Shown: positions 6,017-13,401 of the stretch, piece after piece
Layout: each line of letters starts with the position of its first letter
Numbering within the stretch: the first letter of the stretch is position 1
From: Methylococcales bacterium
Lineage (GTDB): Bacteria > Pseudomonadota > Gammaproteobacteria > Methylococcales > Methylomonadaceae
DNA length: 13,824 bases
Direction of reading: 5' to 3'
Assembly (NCBI GenBank): GCA_009692395.1
Contig: SHZG01000037.1
Location: forward strand, 1 to 13,824
Notes under the pieces: model-generated
What the model was told of the DNA's origin: nothing
Database searches by the model: none
Seen by the model: only the letters and a program-made list of their open reading frames with translations
Position numbers and translations under genes: made by a program

Positions 6017-6856
6017 CGAAACTTTCAAGCGATACAAGGCCGATATATCTTCATCACCATAACCGTCTGTCATGAGCTGTTGATAATCGGTGATGGTCAT
6101 GTCGGTTAATGGGGTTGCAACGCCTACTTGTGCTGCCATTGCTTGGGCAATTTTTAAATCTTTGTGATGCAACGCTAGCTTAAAACCTGTGGCGAATTCG
6201 CCTTGCATCATAGTCACGCCACGATGGTCAAGAAACCAATTGCCTGCTGCACCGCCTGCAATAACGTCGATGACTTTATTCATGGGTAGGTTTTGCGCTT
6301 GTGCAACCGCTAAGGCTTCGGTGACGGCTTGGTTAATACCTGCGCACATGATTTGGTTAATGGCTTTGGTGGCTTGCCCTGAACCTGTGTCACCGATATG
6401 GGTAATCCGTGCAGTCATGGTGTGTAACACAGGACGCACAGTCTCTAAAACTGCGGCATCACCACCGACCATCATTGACAGCGTACCGTTTTTCGCGCCT
6501 TCAACACCGCCTGAAACAGGTGCGTCGAGAAATGCGGCGTGTTTTTTTGCCAAGCAAGCGGCGGCGATTGTGGCAGTTTCGCTACTAACGGTAGAGGTAT
6601 CTATGACGATGGTATTGGGCTTGATGGTGCTGGCGATGGCTTCAATCATCTCTAAAACGTCATTATCAGCGGACACACACACTAAAATAACATCCATATC
6701 CGCCGCTAGGGCTTCGGGTTGGTTGTAATGTGGCACGTTAAATTCTGCCATTTTAGCGGCGGTGCGATTGTAAGCACCCGCTAGAAATCCCGCTTGAGCA
6801 AGTCGTCTTGCCATACCTAAACCCATTGCGCCTAAGCCGATTATGCCTACTTTCAT
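6014..6856 (-). CDS. NAD(P)-dependent beta-hydroxyacid dehydrogenase (3-hydroxyisobutyrate dehydrogenase family)
   Basis: The family oxidises 3-hydroxyisobutyrate, or reduces tartronate or succinic semialdehyde, using NAD(P). The exact substrate cannot be read from sequence. The N-terminal Rossmann motif GLGAMG (residues 7-12) follows the beta strand MKVGII. DAPVSGGVEGAKNGTLSMMVGG (about 111-132) is the family's substrate-loop signature, and the catalytic Lys is in GSGQATKAINQ (about Lys164). About 280 residues, as expected. A GTG at 6865 extends the frame, but it lies inside the Shine-Dalgarno GAGGTG (6868-6863), so the start is ATG 6856 or ATG 6859; 6856 gives the better spacing and the family's usual N-terminus. 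It is downstream of the inositol-phosphatase gene, separated by a palindromic repeat. Confidence 0.92.
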   Translation of the reverse strand: MKVGIIGLGAMGLGMARRLAQAGFLAGAYNRTAAKMAEFNVPHYNQPEALAADMDVILVCVSADNDVLEMIEAIASTIKPNTIVIDTSTVSSETATIAAACLAKKHAAFLDAPVSGGVEGAKNGTLSMMVGGDAAVLETVRPVLHTMTARITHIGDTGSGQATKAINQIMCAGINQAVTEALAVAQAQNLPMNKVIDVIAGGAAGNWFLDHRGVTMMQGEFATGFKLALHHKDLKIAQAMAAQVGVATPLTDMTITDYQQLMTDGYGDEDISALYRLKVS

Positions 6857-6879
6857 CATATTCACCTCAAATAAATAAT

Positions 6880-6952
6880 GTCCACGAAAGACACGAAAAG
6901 CACGAAAAAAATAACGGCAACACTTTTTGTGTCTTTCGTGCTTTTCGTGGAC
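6880..6952. repeat. CACGAAA-type palindromic repeat between two genes
   Basis: The left arm (6880-6909) is built of 9 to 10 base units of the form CACGAAA(A)G, and the right arm (6924-6952) is its near-perfect inverse. This gives a stem of nearly 30 bp with a short A+T-rich loop. The right arm ends 3 bases before the inositol-phosphatase stop codon. Open frames through it give His-Glu-Lys or Phe-Arg-Val type repeats that are not real proteins. It may separate the expression of the two flanking genes as a long hairpin. Confidence 0.85.
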
Positions 6953-6955
6953 AAA

Positions 6956-7720
6956 TCACATTAACGGTAACAATTGATCCAAAATTTTGCCGTTGGTGGC
7001 AAGAATTTGTTTAGGAAAAATGCCGTTGTTGCCTTGAAAATCGGTGACCGTACCGCCTGCTTCTTGGGCGATTAATGCGCCTGCGGCAACGTCATAGAGA
7101 TTCAATTCTTGTTCCCAAAACGCATCAACTTGACCATCGGCAACTAAACATAAATCCATAGCCGCTGAACCGAAACGGCGTTGTCCTGTCGTGTGTTGTG
7201 CGACTCTGCCAAAACGTGCCAGATTGTTGTCGGTTAGGTAGCTACGCAGACACGCAAAACCTGTGGCAATCATGGAATTAGCTAAGCTGGTTTCATCGGA
7301 AACGTGAATGGGTTCGCCATTTTTCCACGCGCCTTTGTCGAGTTCTGCACAGTAATAATCATTTAACGCAGGGGCGTACACTGCGCCCATGATGAGTTGT
7401 TGGTCAATTTCTAAGGCAACGCTGATAGACCAAAAATACTGCCCTTTAGAAAAGGAGTGTGTGCCGTCGATAGGATCAACTATCCAGCGGTTGGTTTGGT
7501 TGGCAGTTTGCCCGCTTTCTTCACCCCAAAAGCCATATTCTGGGTATCTTTCGGTGAGGGTTTGTTTTAAAAAGGCTTCAACGGCAACATCGGCGGCGGT
7601 GACAAAATCACGCGGGCTTTTTTGGTTGATGGCGACATTTTTGAGGTCTTTAAAATACGTTAACGCGATTGTGCCTGCTTCACGCACGATGTGTTCAAGT
7701 TCAGCTAGCGAAATGGGCAT
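6956..7720 (-). CDS. Inositol monophosphatase family protein
   Basis: This magnesium-dependent, lithium-sensitive phosphatase superfamily includes SuhB, CysQ and HisN (histidinol-phosphatase). The product has 254 residues and all metal ligands: GFWGEES (Glu67, Glu68), WIVDPIDGTHSF (Asp82, Asp85, Thr87) and, late, LNLYDVAAGALIAQEAGG (Asp210). The last motif has Tyr in place of the usual Trp. The FSKGQYFWSISVAL and RRFGSAAMDLCLVADG segments are also typical. The ATG at 7720 has AGGA about 7 bases upstream. The N-terminal layout is nearer HisN/IMPase-like histidinol-phosphatases than SuhB, but I would not assign a substrate. It may be cotranscribed with tatD, though a repeat of two hairpins lies between them. 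Confidence 0.9.
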   Translation of the reverse strand: MPISLAELEHIVREAGTIALTYFKDLKNVAINQKSPRDFVTAADVAVEAFLKQTLTERYPEYGFWGEESGQTANQTNRWIVDPIDGTHSFSKGQYFWSISVALEIDQQLIMGAVYAPALNDYYCAELDKGAWKNGEPIHVSDETSLANSMIATGFACLRSYLTDNNLARFGRVAQHTTGQRRFGSAAMDLCLVADGQVDAFWEQELNLYDVAAGALIAQEAGGTVTDFQGNNGIFPKQILATNGKILDQLLPLM

Positions 7721-7748
7721 AGTTTGTCCTGTTGGTTGTGACGGTGTG

Positions 7749-7795
7749 AGACGCTGTAGCGTCTAGTGCGGTATTCCCACGCCAGAGCGTGGGAA
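7749..7795. repeat. Double-hairpin dispersed repeat after tatD
   Basis: Two perfect hairpins lie side by side: AGACGCT-GT-AGCGTCT (7749-7764) and TTCCCACGC-CAGA-GCGTGGGAA (7774-7795). The second resembles the very common GTTCCCACGC...GCGTGGGAAC intergenic repeat of proteobacteria. The unit ends six bases before the tatD stop codon. There is no T run, so it is not a classical terminator. Confidence 0.8.
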
Positions 7796-7800
7796 CGATA

Positions 7801-8577
7801 CTAAGGCTTCATGTTGAATAATTGATAAAAATTAGCAGTCGATTGTTGGGCTATTTCTTCAACCGCTACGCCGCGCAATTTGGCAATTTGTTCAGCGACA
7901 TAGCGCACATAGAGTGGGTAATTGGGACGACCACGAAACGGCACGGGGGCTAAATACGGCGAATCGGTTTCAATTAGAAAGCGATCCGCAGGCACTTTTT
8001 TTGCCACTTCTTGAATATCTTTGGCACTGTTAAAGGTGACGATTCCCGAAAAAGAAATGTAACAATTCAAATCCAGAGCTTGTTGGGCAAATTCCCAGTC
8101 TTCGGTAAAACAATGAATAATACCGCCGATTTCACTCGCGCCTTCTTCTTGCAAAATGCGTAGGGTGTCTTGTTTGGCTTCACGCGTATGCACAATCAAG
8201 GGTTTTTTTAAGGCTTTAGCGGCTTGAATGTGGTTGCGGAAATGTCGATGTTGCCAGCTTAAATCGCCAGAGCTGCGAAAATAATCCAGCCCTGTTTCGC
8301 CGATAGCCATCACTTTATCGTTCGCGCCTAAGGCAATGAGCTTATCAACGCTGGGTTCTTCACCTTCGTCGACATTGGGATGCACGCCGACGGAGACGGA
8401 AATTTGCGGATAATCGGCGACTAAATCCAGCATAGCAGGATAGGATTCTAGGTCAATAGCGATACAGAGCAGGTGTTCAATGCGACTGTTGTTGACTGCC
8501 TGCATAAAGCAGGAAAAGTCATTTTGATAGGGTTTTAGATCCAGACGATCTAGGTGGCAATGGGAGTCTATTAACAT
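7801..8577 (-). CDS. tatD: TatD-family metal-dependent DNase
   Basis: TatD-family proteins are two-metal TIM-barrel hydrolases of the amidohydrolase superfamily with 3'-5' exonuclease activity, linked to DNA repair and DNA fragmentation; they are not needed for Tat export. In 258 residues all ligands are seen: DSHCHLD (His6, His8), GETGLDYF (Glu94), LIVHTREA (His130), GIIHCFTED (His155) and ETDSPYLAP (Asp205). The context downstream of holB and pilZ matches the YcfH/TatD2 paralogue (E. coli ycfH lies after holB), so the exact paralogue is less sure than the family. It starts 2 bases after the pilZ stop, so translation is probably coupled; no good ribosome site stands alone. Confidence 0.95.
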   Translation of the reverse strand: MLIDSHCHLDRLDLKPYQNDFSCFMQAVNNSRIEHLLCIAIDLESYPAMLDLVADYPQISVSVGVHPNVDEGEEPSVDKLIALGANDKVMAIGETGLDYFRSSGDLSWQHRHFRNHIQAAKALKKPLIVHTREAKQDTLRILQEEGASEIGGIIHCFTEDWEFAQQALDLNCYISFSGIVTFNSAKDIQEVAKKVPADRFLIETDSPYLAPVPFRGRPNYPLYVRYVAEQIAKLRGVAVEEIAQQSTANFYQLFNMKP

Positions 8578-8579
8578 AA

Positions 8580-8948
8580 TTACATGGTGTGAGTGGGGCG
8601 GTCGGATTCTAAAGCACCCGCTAAATAGGTTTCAATTTTGTTACGCACATCGATACTTTTACTGTCTTTACCGTCGAACTGCACGCCGATACCCTCAATT
8701 CGATGGACTTCTGAACCTGATGGTGTTTTCCACACAACTTTGCCCGCAATGGGCAGTCGTTCAGCGTCTTCCATAATGAGTAATACAAACACTTCTTGCC
8801 CCATCTTATATTCCCTGTTGGTGGGAATAAACAAGCCTCCACCTATCACAAATGGCATATAGGCAGCATATAAAGCGGGTTTGTCTTTAATGGACAGCGT
8901 TAAGATACCGCTTTGTCTAGGTGCGGCAGTGGGGGTAGTTTCTGACAT
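8580..8948 (-). CDS. pilZ: PilZ-domain type IV pilus assembly protein
   Basis: PilZ is a small cytoplasmic protein needed for type IV pilus assembly, acting with FimX and the PilB ATPase in Pseudomonas and Xanthomonas. The 122-residue product has the beta-barrel pattern GILTLSIKDKPALYAAYMPF, GGGLFIPTNREYKMGQEVFV, and AGKVVWKTP with IEGIGVQF near the end. It lacks the RxxxR and (D/N)xSxxG motifs that bind cyclic di-GMP (the second site reads FVIGGGLF), as is true of the original pilZ. So it is the pilus type rather than a c-di-GMP sensor. GGAGT lies about 8 bases before the ATG. It sits between holB and tatD with gaps of 2 bases, the standard order. Confidence 0.93.
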   Translation of the reverse strand: MSETTPTAAPRQSGILTLSIKDKPALYAAYMPFVIGGGLFIPTNREYKMGQEVFVLLIMEDAERLPIAGKVVWKTPSGSEVHRIEGIGVQFDGKDSKSIDVRNKIETYLAGALESDRPTHTM

Positions 8949-8950
8949 AG

Positions 8951-9931
8951 TTATCGACTCCGATTAAGTTCAGACCATTGTATTAAAATTTCTTCAAACA
9001 GTGATTGTTTATTGAGAGTGGACTCTAATCGTTGCCGACTGAGTAACAATAAATCATATAGCTGATACAGTTTTTTCAATTCTAGGGATTGCGTTAAGCC
9101 TTGTAAGGGCGCGTGTAAATCTGGATTATACAAGTGTTCGGCATGACTTTGGTATGCGCATTTAATTAAATCCACCACCCACGAAGTAAGCCAAAATAAT
9201 AACGGTGCTTCAGGTAATTTAAGCCATTGTTCAGCGATGACGACAGGGTGATGTTGGCGTTTTGCGACGGCGACAAATTGTTTAAAACAGTCATTACGTT
9301 GCGTCACGACTCCCTCTTTGGCATAACTTAATGCCAATAACGGCGCACCTTGTGCTAATCCCAATAACACACTGGCATCATCCTTTATTGCTTGCGCTGT
9401 TAACCACGTTAATACCGTCGCTTTATCAGGCCTAGCAATGGCTAGTTTTTGACAACGACTCAAAATGGTCGCGGGTAATTTGCTTTGTCTATCGCTGACT
9501 AAGACAAGAATGGTGCGCTCGTTAGGTTCTTCTAAGCATTTTAAAAACGCATTCGCAGCAGCATTATTCATTTTGTCAGCAGGATTCAAAATGACCACCC
9601 GATAACGGTCAAACTGCGGTTTTAAGGTTAGTTTGGTAATTAAATGACGAATTTGGTCAATCGCAATAGTGGTTTTGCCCTCTTCAGGTTGTACCTGCAT
9701 AAAATCAGGATGCGTCTGTGCTTTCAGTAATAAACAACTGTGACAATGTCCACAGGCGTGACTATCCGCTTGCGGTTGTGCACACAACAACGCCGCCGCA
9801 AATTGTTCGGCAAGTTGTCGCTTACCGACACCTTTACCGCCTGTTATTAATAAGGCTTGCGGAATGCGCTGTTGCACAATGTAACTGTGTAAATGCGCCC
9901 AGTGAGCGTGTTGCCAAGGGAGTGTAGTCAT
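8951..9931 (-). CDS. holB: DNA polymerase III delta' subunit
   Basis: Delta' is the stator of the clamp loader that opens and places the beta sliding clamp. The 326-residue product has an AAA+ fold: GGKGVGKRQLA (31-41, a nearly complete Walker A with Arg in place of Ser/Thr after Lys), zinc-binding cysteines C50, C60, C63 and C66, a Walker-B-like VVILNPADKM (112-121), and the arginine-finger motif SRC (158-160). The C-terminal helical domain ends NRSR. E. coli delta' has lost its P-loop, so the retained Lys is of interest, though many bacteria keep it. Its ATG overlaps the phosphatase TGA in ATGA, so translation is probably coupled to the triad. tmk, often directly upstream, is absent. Confidence 0.95.
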   Translation of the reverse strand: MTTLPWQHAHWAHLHSYIVQQRIPQALLITGGKGVGKRQLAEQFAAALLCAQPQADSHACGHCHSCLLLKAQTHPDFMQVQPEEGKTTIAIDQIRHLITKLTLKPQFDRYRVVILNPADKMNNAAANAFLKCLEEPNERTILVLVSDRQSKLPATILSRCQKLAIARPDKATVLTWLTAQAIKDDASVLLGLAQGAPLLALSYAKEGVVTQRNDCFKQFVAVAKRQHHPVVIAEQWLKLPEAPLLFWLTSWVVDLIKCAYQSHAEHLYNPDLHAPLQGLTQSLELKKLYQLYDLLLLSRQRLESTLNKQSLFEEILIQWSELNRSR

Positions 9932-10710
9932 AACGGTAATAGCATGGCGACGGTGACATCATCACCACTGCCTTGTTCTGAGGTTTCATCAAGCCAATCA
10001 GCAAGACACGTTTGAATTTTATCCACGCCGTGAGTAGCGATTTGTTGTTGAAAATCCTGCACGGCTTGTTGTAAATCAGTTTCGTTGCTGAATGAATTGG
10101 CATAGCCATCGGTGGCTAGGAAGATTAATACAGGCGCGGGGTGGTGGTCAAAAAACTGTAGGGCAGTGTCGAGGTGATAAATAGCTTTGTCTTGACACAA
10201 AGAGTAGGTTTCGTTGGCGATTAAATTGACATTTTTTGGCAACGGTTTTTGTATCTGCCCGTCTTCGGTGAAGACTAAGAAATCGCCATCACCAATTTGT
10301 AAATACAGCGCGTAATCGGCACTGAGTAACACCGCTAGTAATGTTGTGCCGTATAGGCTATAGCGTTCATTAGGATTCTCGGTTTGCCCATCGTCTGCGG
10401 TATCAACCGCACTCCGCCATGCTTGCACTAATTGGCTAGGCAAATAATCAATAGATTGTTTGATGTGGCGTTTTGTACTGCCCGCCTCACAGTGTTGCAC
10501 TGCACAATGGTCAAATAATGCTAAAGAAACGTCTACGGCTAATTGTGCGCCTATGTCACTGTGAATATATTTGCTACTGCCATGACCATCAGCAACGGCA
10601 AGCACAGTACAGGTTTCGCTCTGACGATAAGCCCACGCATCTTGATTAGGTTTACCGTTACGCTTGTGTGACGCGCCGCGCACACTGTCGCCGATGATTT
10701 GCCAGTTCAT
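9928..10710 (-). CDS. PP2C-type Ser/Thr protein phosphatase of a TerY-P triad
   Basis: This is a metal-dependent phosphatase that removes phosphate from Ser/Thr and is expected to oppose the kinase encoded upstream. The 260-residue product carries PP2C motifs in order: NQDAW (Asp24), AVADGHGSS (Asp41, Gly42), GTTLLAVLL (121-129), LQIGDGDFLVF (138-147), FLATDGYANSF (Asp201) and GSGDDVTVAML (Asp250, Asp251). The metal-binding aspartates are all present, so it should be active. It lies 3 bases after the vWA gene and overlaps holB by 4 bases. It resembles YegK of the E. coli yegI-yegK-yegL locus in role and arrangement. With the kinase broken, its substrate in this genome is uncertain. Confidence 0.9.
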   Translation of the reverse strand: MNWQIIGDSVRGASHKRNGKPNQDAWAYRQSETCTVLAVADGHGSSKYIHSDIGAQLAVDVSLALFDHCAVQHCEAGSTKRHIKQSIDYLPSQLVQAWRSAVDTADDGQTENPNERYSLYGTTLLAVLLSADYALYLQIGDGDFLVFTEDGQIQKPLPKNVNLIANETYSLCQDKAIYHLDTALQFFDHHPAPVLIFLATDGYANSFSNETDLQQAVQDFQQQIATHGVDKIQTCLADWLDETSEQGSGDDVTVAMLLPL

Positions 10711-10713
10711 GAC

Positions 10714-11412
10714 TTACCAAACATCATCAGTAGCAATATCTGCCGCAGGTGCTTGGGGAATCGGTACGACACCGCTACTGACTTGATCTTTGACTTGACT
10801 GGCGGGTGCAGAAGCGGCTTGTAAGACCACGGTAGAAGCCCAGCGGATGTATTTAACTAAATCTTCCGCATTCTTGGCTTGCAAGGGTTTGACTTCAGGA
10901 TTGCCGATAAATTTTTGTAACACCTCTAAATCAGCATCTTGCCCAATGCCAATACCAATACGCACCGATTTTTTACCCCACGGTTTACTCATCAGCACGG
11001 CTAAACCTGCACTAAAATCATCGGTGGGTTGACCGTCAGACACCAGCACTAACACAGGCGGCAAACAGCTTTCAGGCATAAGACTAACATCTAATTGTTC
11101 GGCGACTAACTGTAACGCCTGCCCCATATCGGTAACACCATTTGAGCTTAGATTGTCCCATTTAAACTCTTCCACAGGTGTTGCTGTCGTGATATGCCAT
11201 TGTGCGCCTGAGGAAAATTTAACAGCGCGTACCATGACTTGGGCGTTGGGATTATCAGCCGCCACATCCTGCATCGGTTTGATGGCATTACGAATAGCAT
11301 AATTGAGTTGCTCTATTTTTGCGCCGTACATAGAGCCAGACCAATCGGCTAGCCAAAAAAAATGTAACGGGCGATTTGCCATTGCGCCCCCTGGTCTTTT
11401 AATAATTTCCAT
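10714..11412 (-). CDS. TerY/YegL-type von Willebrand factor A domain protein
   Basis: vWA proteins of the TerY type are thought to act as metal-dependent scaffolds that bring kinase and phosphatase targets together. The 232-residue product has a full MIDAS: D23-W-S25-G-S27, Thr94 in NGVTDMGQAL and Asp126 in LVLVSDGQPTDDF. The segment RPGGAMANRPLHFFWLADWS is typical of this subfamily, though the usual Cys before the first Ser is Trp here. A Pro/Ala/Gln linker leads to a short acidic tail ending DDVW, possibly a docking peptide (inference). AGGA sits 8 bases before ATG 11412. An alternative ATG at Met11 has AGGGGG upstream, but the N-terminal residues look conserved in the family, so I keep the longer form. 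Confidence 0.88.
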   Translation of the reverse strand: MEIIKRPGGAMANRPLHFFWLADWSGSMYGAKIEQLNYAIRNAIKPMQDVAADNPNAQVMVRAVKFSSGAQWHITTATPVEEFKWDNLSSNGVTDMGQALQLVAEQLDVSLMPESCLPPVLVLVSDGQPTDDFSAGLAVLMSKPWGKKSVRIGIGIGQDADLEVLQKFIGNPEVKPLQAKNAEDLVKYIRWASTVVLQAASAPASQVKDQVSSGVVPIPQAPAADIATDDVW

Positions 11413-11443
11413 CGTGTAATCCTATGTTTGTTTTATCGTTTTC

Positions 11444-11457
11444 ACGATACTTATCGT
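11444..11457. promoter_or_regulatory. Perfect palindrome ahead of the vWA gene, possible operator
   Basis: ACGATACTTATCGT is a perfect inverted repeat (6 bp arms, 2 base centre) 32 bases upstream of the vWA start. A third ATCG unit follows at 11435-11438. On the minus strand it falls between a weak -35 (TTGGAA) and a -10-like GATAAA spaced about 18-19 bases, so it could be an operator. This is pattern only, with no known regulator. Confidence 0.25.
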
Positions 11458-11575
11458 TCCAATGTTGTAATGATTTATTTCGGACTCCTCTTGTCTCCGT
11501 TGTTTAGTCTGAGCGCATTGGAAGAGTCCATAAGTAGTATGTCGATGAAAAACGACGCTCTATGCGTGTTACTGG

Positions 11576-11848
11576 CTACTGGTCAACTTGGGTATACTGG
11601 TCAAGCATACCTTCTGGTAGTAAAAGCAAGCCTGCAATTATAAAAGGAATGGCGATTAAACTTTTCAAGAAAGGGTCTTTGGCAATTTGCTAATGCACTC
11701 CAATAAAAACTAGCGAAACAAATGGAACAAATAAATAACCTAGCCCCCATAAAATAGACACTTGAAATGCGTTAATGATTAAGACTATTCCATAAATTAA
11801 GTTAATAATTACTGCAATGGCTATACATATAAAAGAAAGGATTTCCAT
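11576..11848 (-). pseudogene. Small three-segment membrane protein, interrupted by TAG
   Basis: A short gene lies between the kinase and the vWA gene. ATG 11848 has GGAG six bases upstream. The frame runs 91 codons to TAG at 11576 with one internal TAG at codon 53 (11690-11692). It encodes MEILSFICIAIAVIINLIYG (first hydrophobic segment, ending about residue 25), WGLGYLFVPFVSLVFIGVH (second, 34-52), then [stop] QIAKDPFLKS, and LIAIPFIIAGLLLL (third, 64-77), ending in LDQYTQVDQ. The stop falls where a Trp (TGG to TAG) would give the H-W-x-x-A-K-x-P-F-L pattern seen in small membrane proteins, as I recall them. I cannot name the family. A 52-residue two-segment product could still be made. Its place inside the triad suggests a linked role. 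Confidence 0.7.
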
Positions 11849-12101
11849 AATTAACTCCGAATATTGTTGAATAATCAGTTGTATATAGCCGAGGCAGTAT
11901 AAATTGATTGCAAAACCGTTCGCACTGAGCTTGTCGAAGTGTGAATGTGGTTCGACAAGCTCACCACGAACGGTATCATTTTATTGTGCGTTAGCTCTAG
12001 CCTATGTCCTACGCTTTAGCATCATCATCTGCACTGCTTAAGCGTTGCCAAATGAATTACATGGAACTAGGTTAATGCGGATAAATCCGTGCCTTTATGT
12101 A
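11849..12101. other. Intergenic stretch without a gene
   Basis: Between the small membrane gene and the kinase C-terminus I see only the dispersed palindrome at 11915-11974 and A+T-rich sequence. No open frame with a ribosome site is supportable. A short CGGAT-AA-ATCCG inverted repeat at about 12079-12090 follows the kinase stop on the minus strand, with no T run. Confidence 0.5.
11915..11974. repeat. Dispersed palindrome (ACCGTTCG...GAGCTTGTCGAA type)
   Basis: The left arm (11915-11938) and right arm (11951-11974) pair over 21 of 24 bases with a 12-base loop; the three mismatches are together. The core GAGCTTGTCGAA is a well-known dispersed intergenic repeat of many proteobacteria. It separates the kinase from the small membrane gene and may form an RNA hairpin. 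Confidence 0.85.
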
Positions 12102-13401
12102 TTAGACATGAATCTCCGCTGAGGTATTGCCAAAATTAATCACAATACCAGCCGCTAAATTCACTGAGCGTTGCGGTTCTACAAGTGTAACACTGTTATC
12201 CGCTAGGGTGATTATCCACGGACTCGCGCTCAGATTTTGCAAGCCCCAGCGATTAGGGTCTTGTGGGTGACGATTAACCGCCGCTTGTGGCTCAGAAAAA
12301 TTAAATTTCTGGGTTTGGTCGGTATGGTGTGGATACAATTTAGTGTCATGATTAAGCATCACCACGGCATTATTAATACGCAACCGTGGTGGATAAACCA
12401 AGTCCTTATTACACGCCCAGCATTGCTTCACGCTATCAGTCTCATAAAAATTTTGCGCCCCACAACCACAATAAAATAGGCTATCGCGCAGATTAATCAA
12501 TATCACTCGCCATTCATTTTCGCGGATACGACCGTGTTGATCGTTAATGCCTGTGGTAAACGCGCGGGTAAAGACATCGCGCAAAAATGGCGGATATAAC
12601 GCCCAATACACTAACGCATTGTCGTGCAAACCTGCGACGGGCGCGTTGCTAGTATCTTGCGGATCAAAAATAAACAGCGGTTCTGTGCCGTACAGTCGAT
12701 TCATTGCCGACTGGTCAAAACAGCGAATTGCGGCTTCTTTTTGACCTTCTCACGGGTGATGCAACATCAACATATAAAACAATAAAATCGACAGCGAAAA
12801 CAAATCACTTTCGGTATTCGGTGGCGCGTCACCGCGTACTAATTCAGGAGCCATAAAACACGGCGTGCCATTAATTGCCCCCGTCGCACCATTCACATCC
12901 ACATTGTCATTGTCATTGTCGCAAATTAAAATATCGCCCGTGTTGGGGTCAAAAAATACGTTATTAAAATTAATGTCGCGGTAACACAAGCCCTTGAAGC
13001 TGTAAAAAACTTTCTGAGAGTTGTAAACAGGCACTGATTAACGCGGAAAAACTCGGTTCAGCACGACGGCGCATTAAATCAACAATGCTTTTGAAATTAC
13101 TGGGGCGTAGCGGCATCACATAACCAAAACCTGCGTTATTAGGTTGTGTAACTAATTCCAGCGGCCACAAACAATTATTGTCTGGACTGCCTTTGCGAAT
13201 AGCATTTTCTAGCCGTTGGCGAAGTGGTAAATCGTTTTGAATGTAATGCGGAAAATACCATTTAATCGCTACTAATTTGCCATTAGCGTGAGCGCGATAC
13301 ACTTCGCCTTGTGTACCCGAGCCTAAAAAAGTGTCTATGGTGTAGGCTTGTTGAGTTAAATTACCGTACATAATGTGTTCGCGTTTTAATAAGGTACTCA
13401 T
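12102..13401 (-). pseudogene. YegI-type Ser/Thr protein kinase of the TerY-P triad, broken by a frameshift and a TGA
   Basis: The reading runs in three pieces. Piece 1 (13401-about 12997) has the glycine loop LGSGTQGEVY and the ATP-binding Lys in LVAIKWYFP. Piece 2, in another frame (about 12995-12750), has KGLCYRDINFNN (catalytic loop, Y-R-D for H-R-D), ICDNDNDNVD (DFG position), GTPCFMAPELVRGD and SDLFSLSILLFYMLMLHHP. TGA 12750 then replaces a sense codon, and the same frame continues EGQKEAAIRCFDQSAMN. Piece 3 has a zinc-ribbon-like FYCGCGAQNF...CWACNK region (Cys pairs) and a beta-rich tail ending in TAA 12102. The total of 1300 bases is one over 433 codons, fitting a net +1 or -2 change near 12996. 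It should oppose the PP2C phosphatase. A full kinase is not made unless both lesions are sequence errors. Confidence 0.85.

Noticed and set aside
6880..6952. Open frames through the CACGAAA repeat as a His-Glu-Lys repeat protein
   Set aside because: The frame is created by the palindromic repeat and has no ribosome site.
9834..10109. Open frame overlapping holB and the phosphatase
   Set aside because: It lies out of phase within two strongly supported genes and shows no family features.
11428..11643. 71-residue + strand open frame
   Set aside because: It is antisense to the better supported small membrane gene and crosses the vWA leader; no ribosome site or recognisable motif.
4175..12751. 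TGA read as tryptophan (altered genetic code)
   Set aside because: TGG is used for Trp and TGA ends truB, the PP2C gene and the inositol-phosphatase gene; the kinase TGA stands at a non-Trp position, and TAA and TAG stops also break neighbours.
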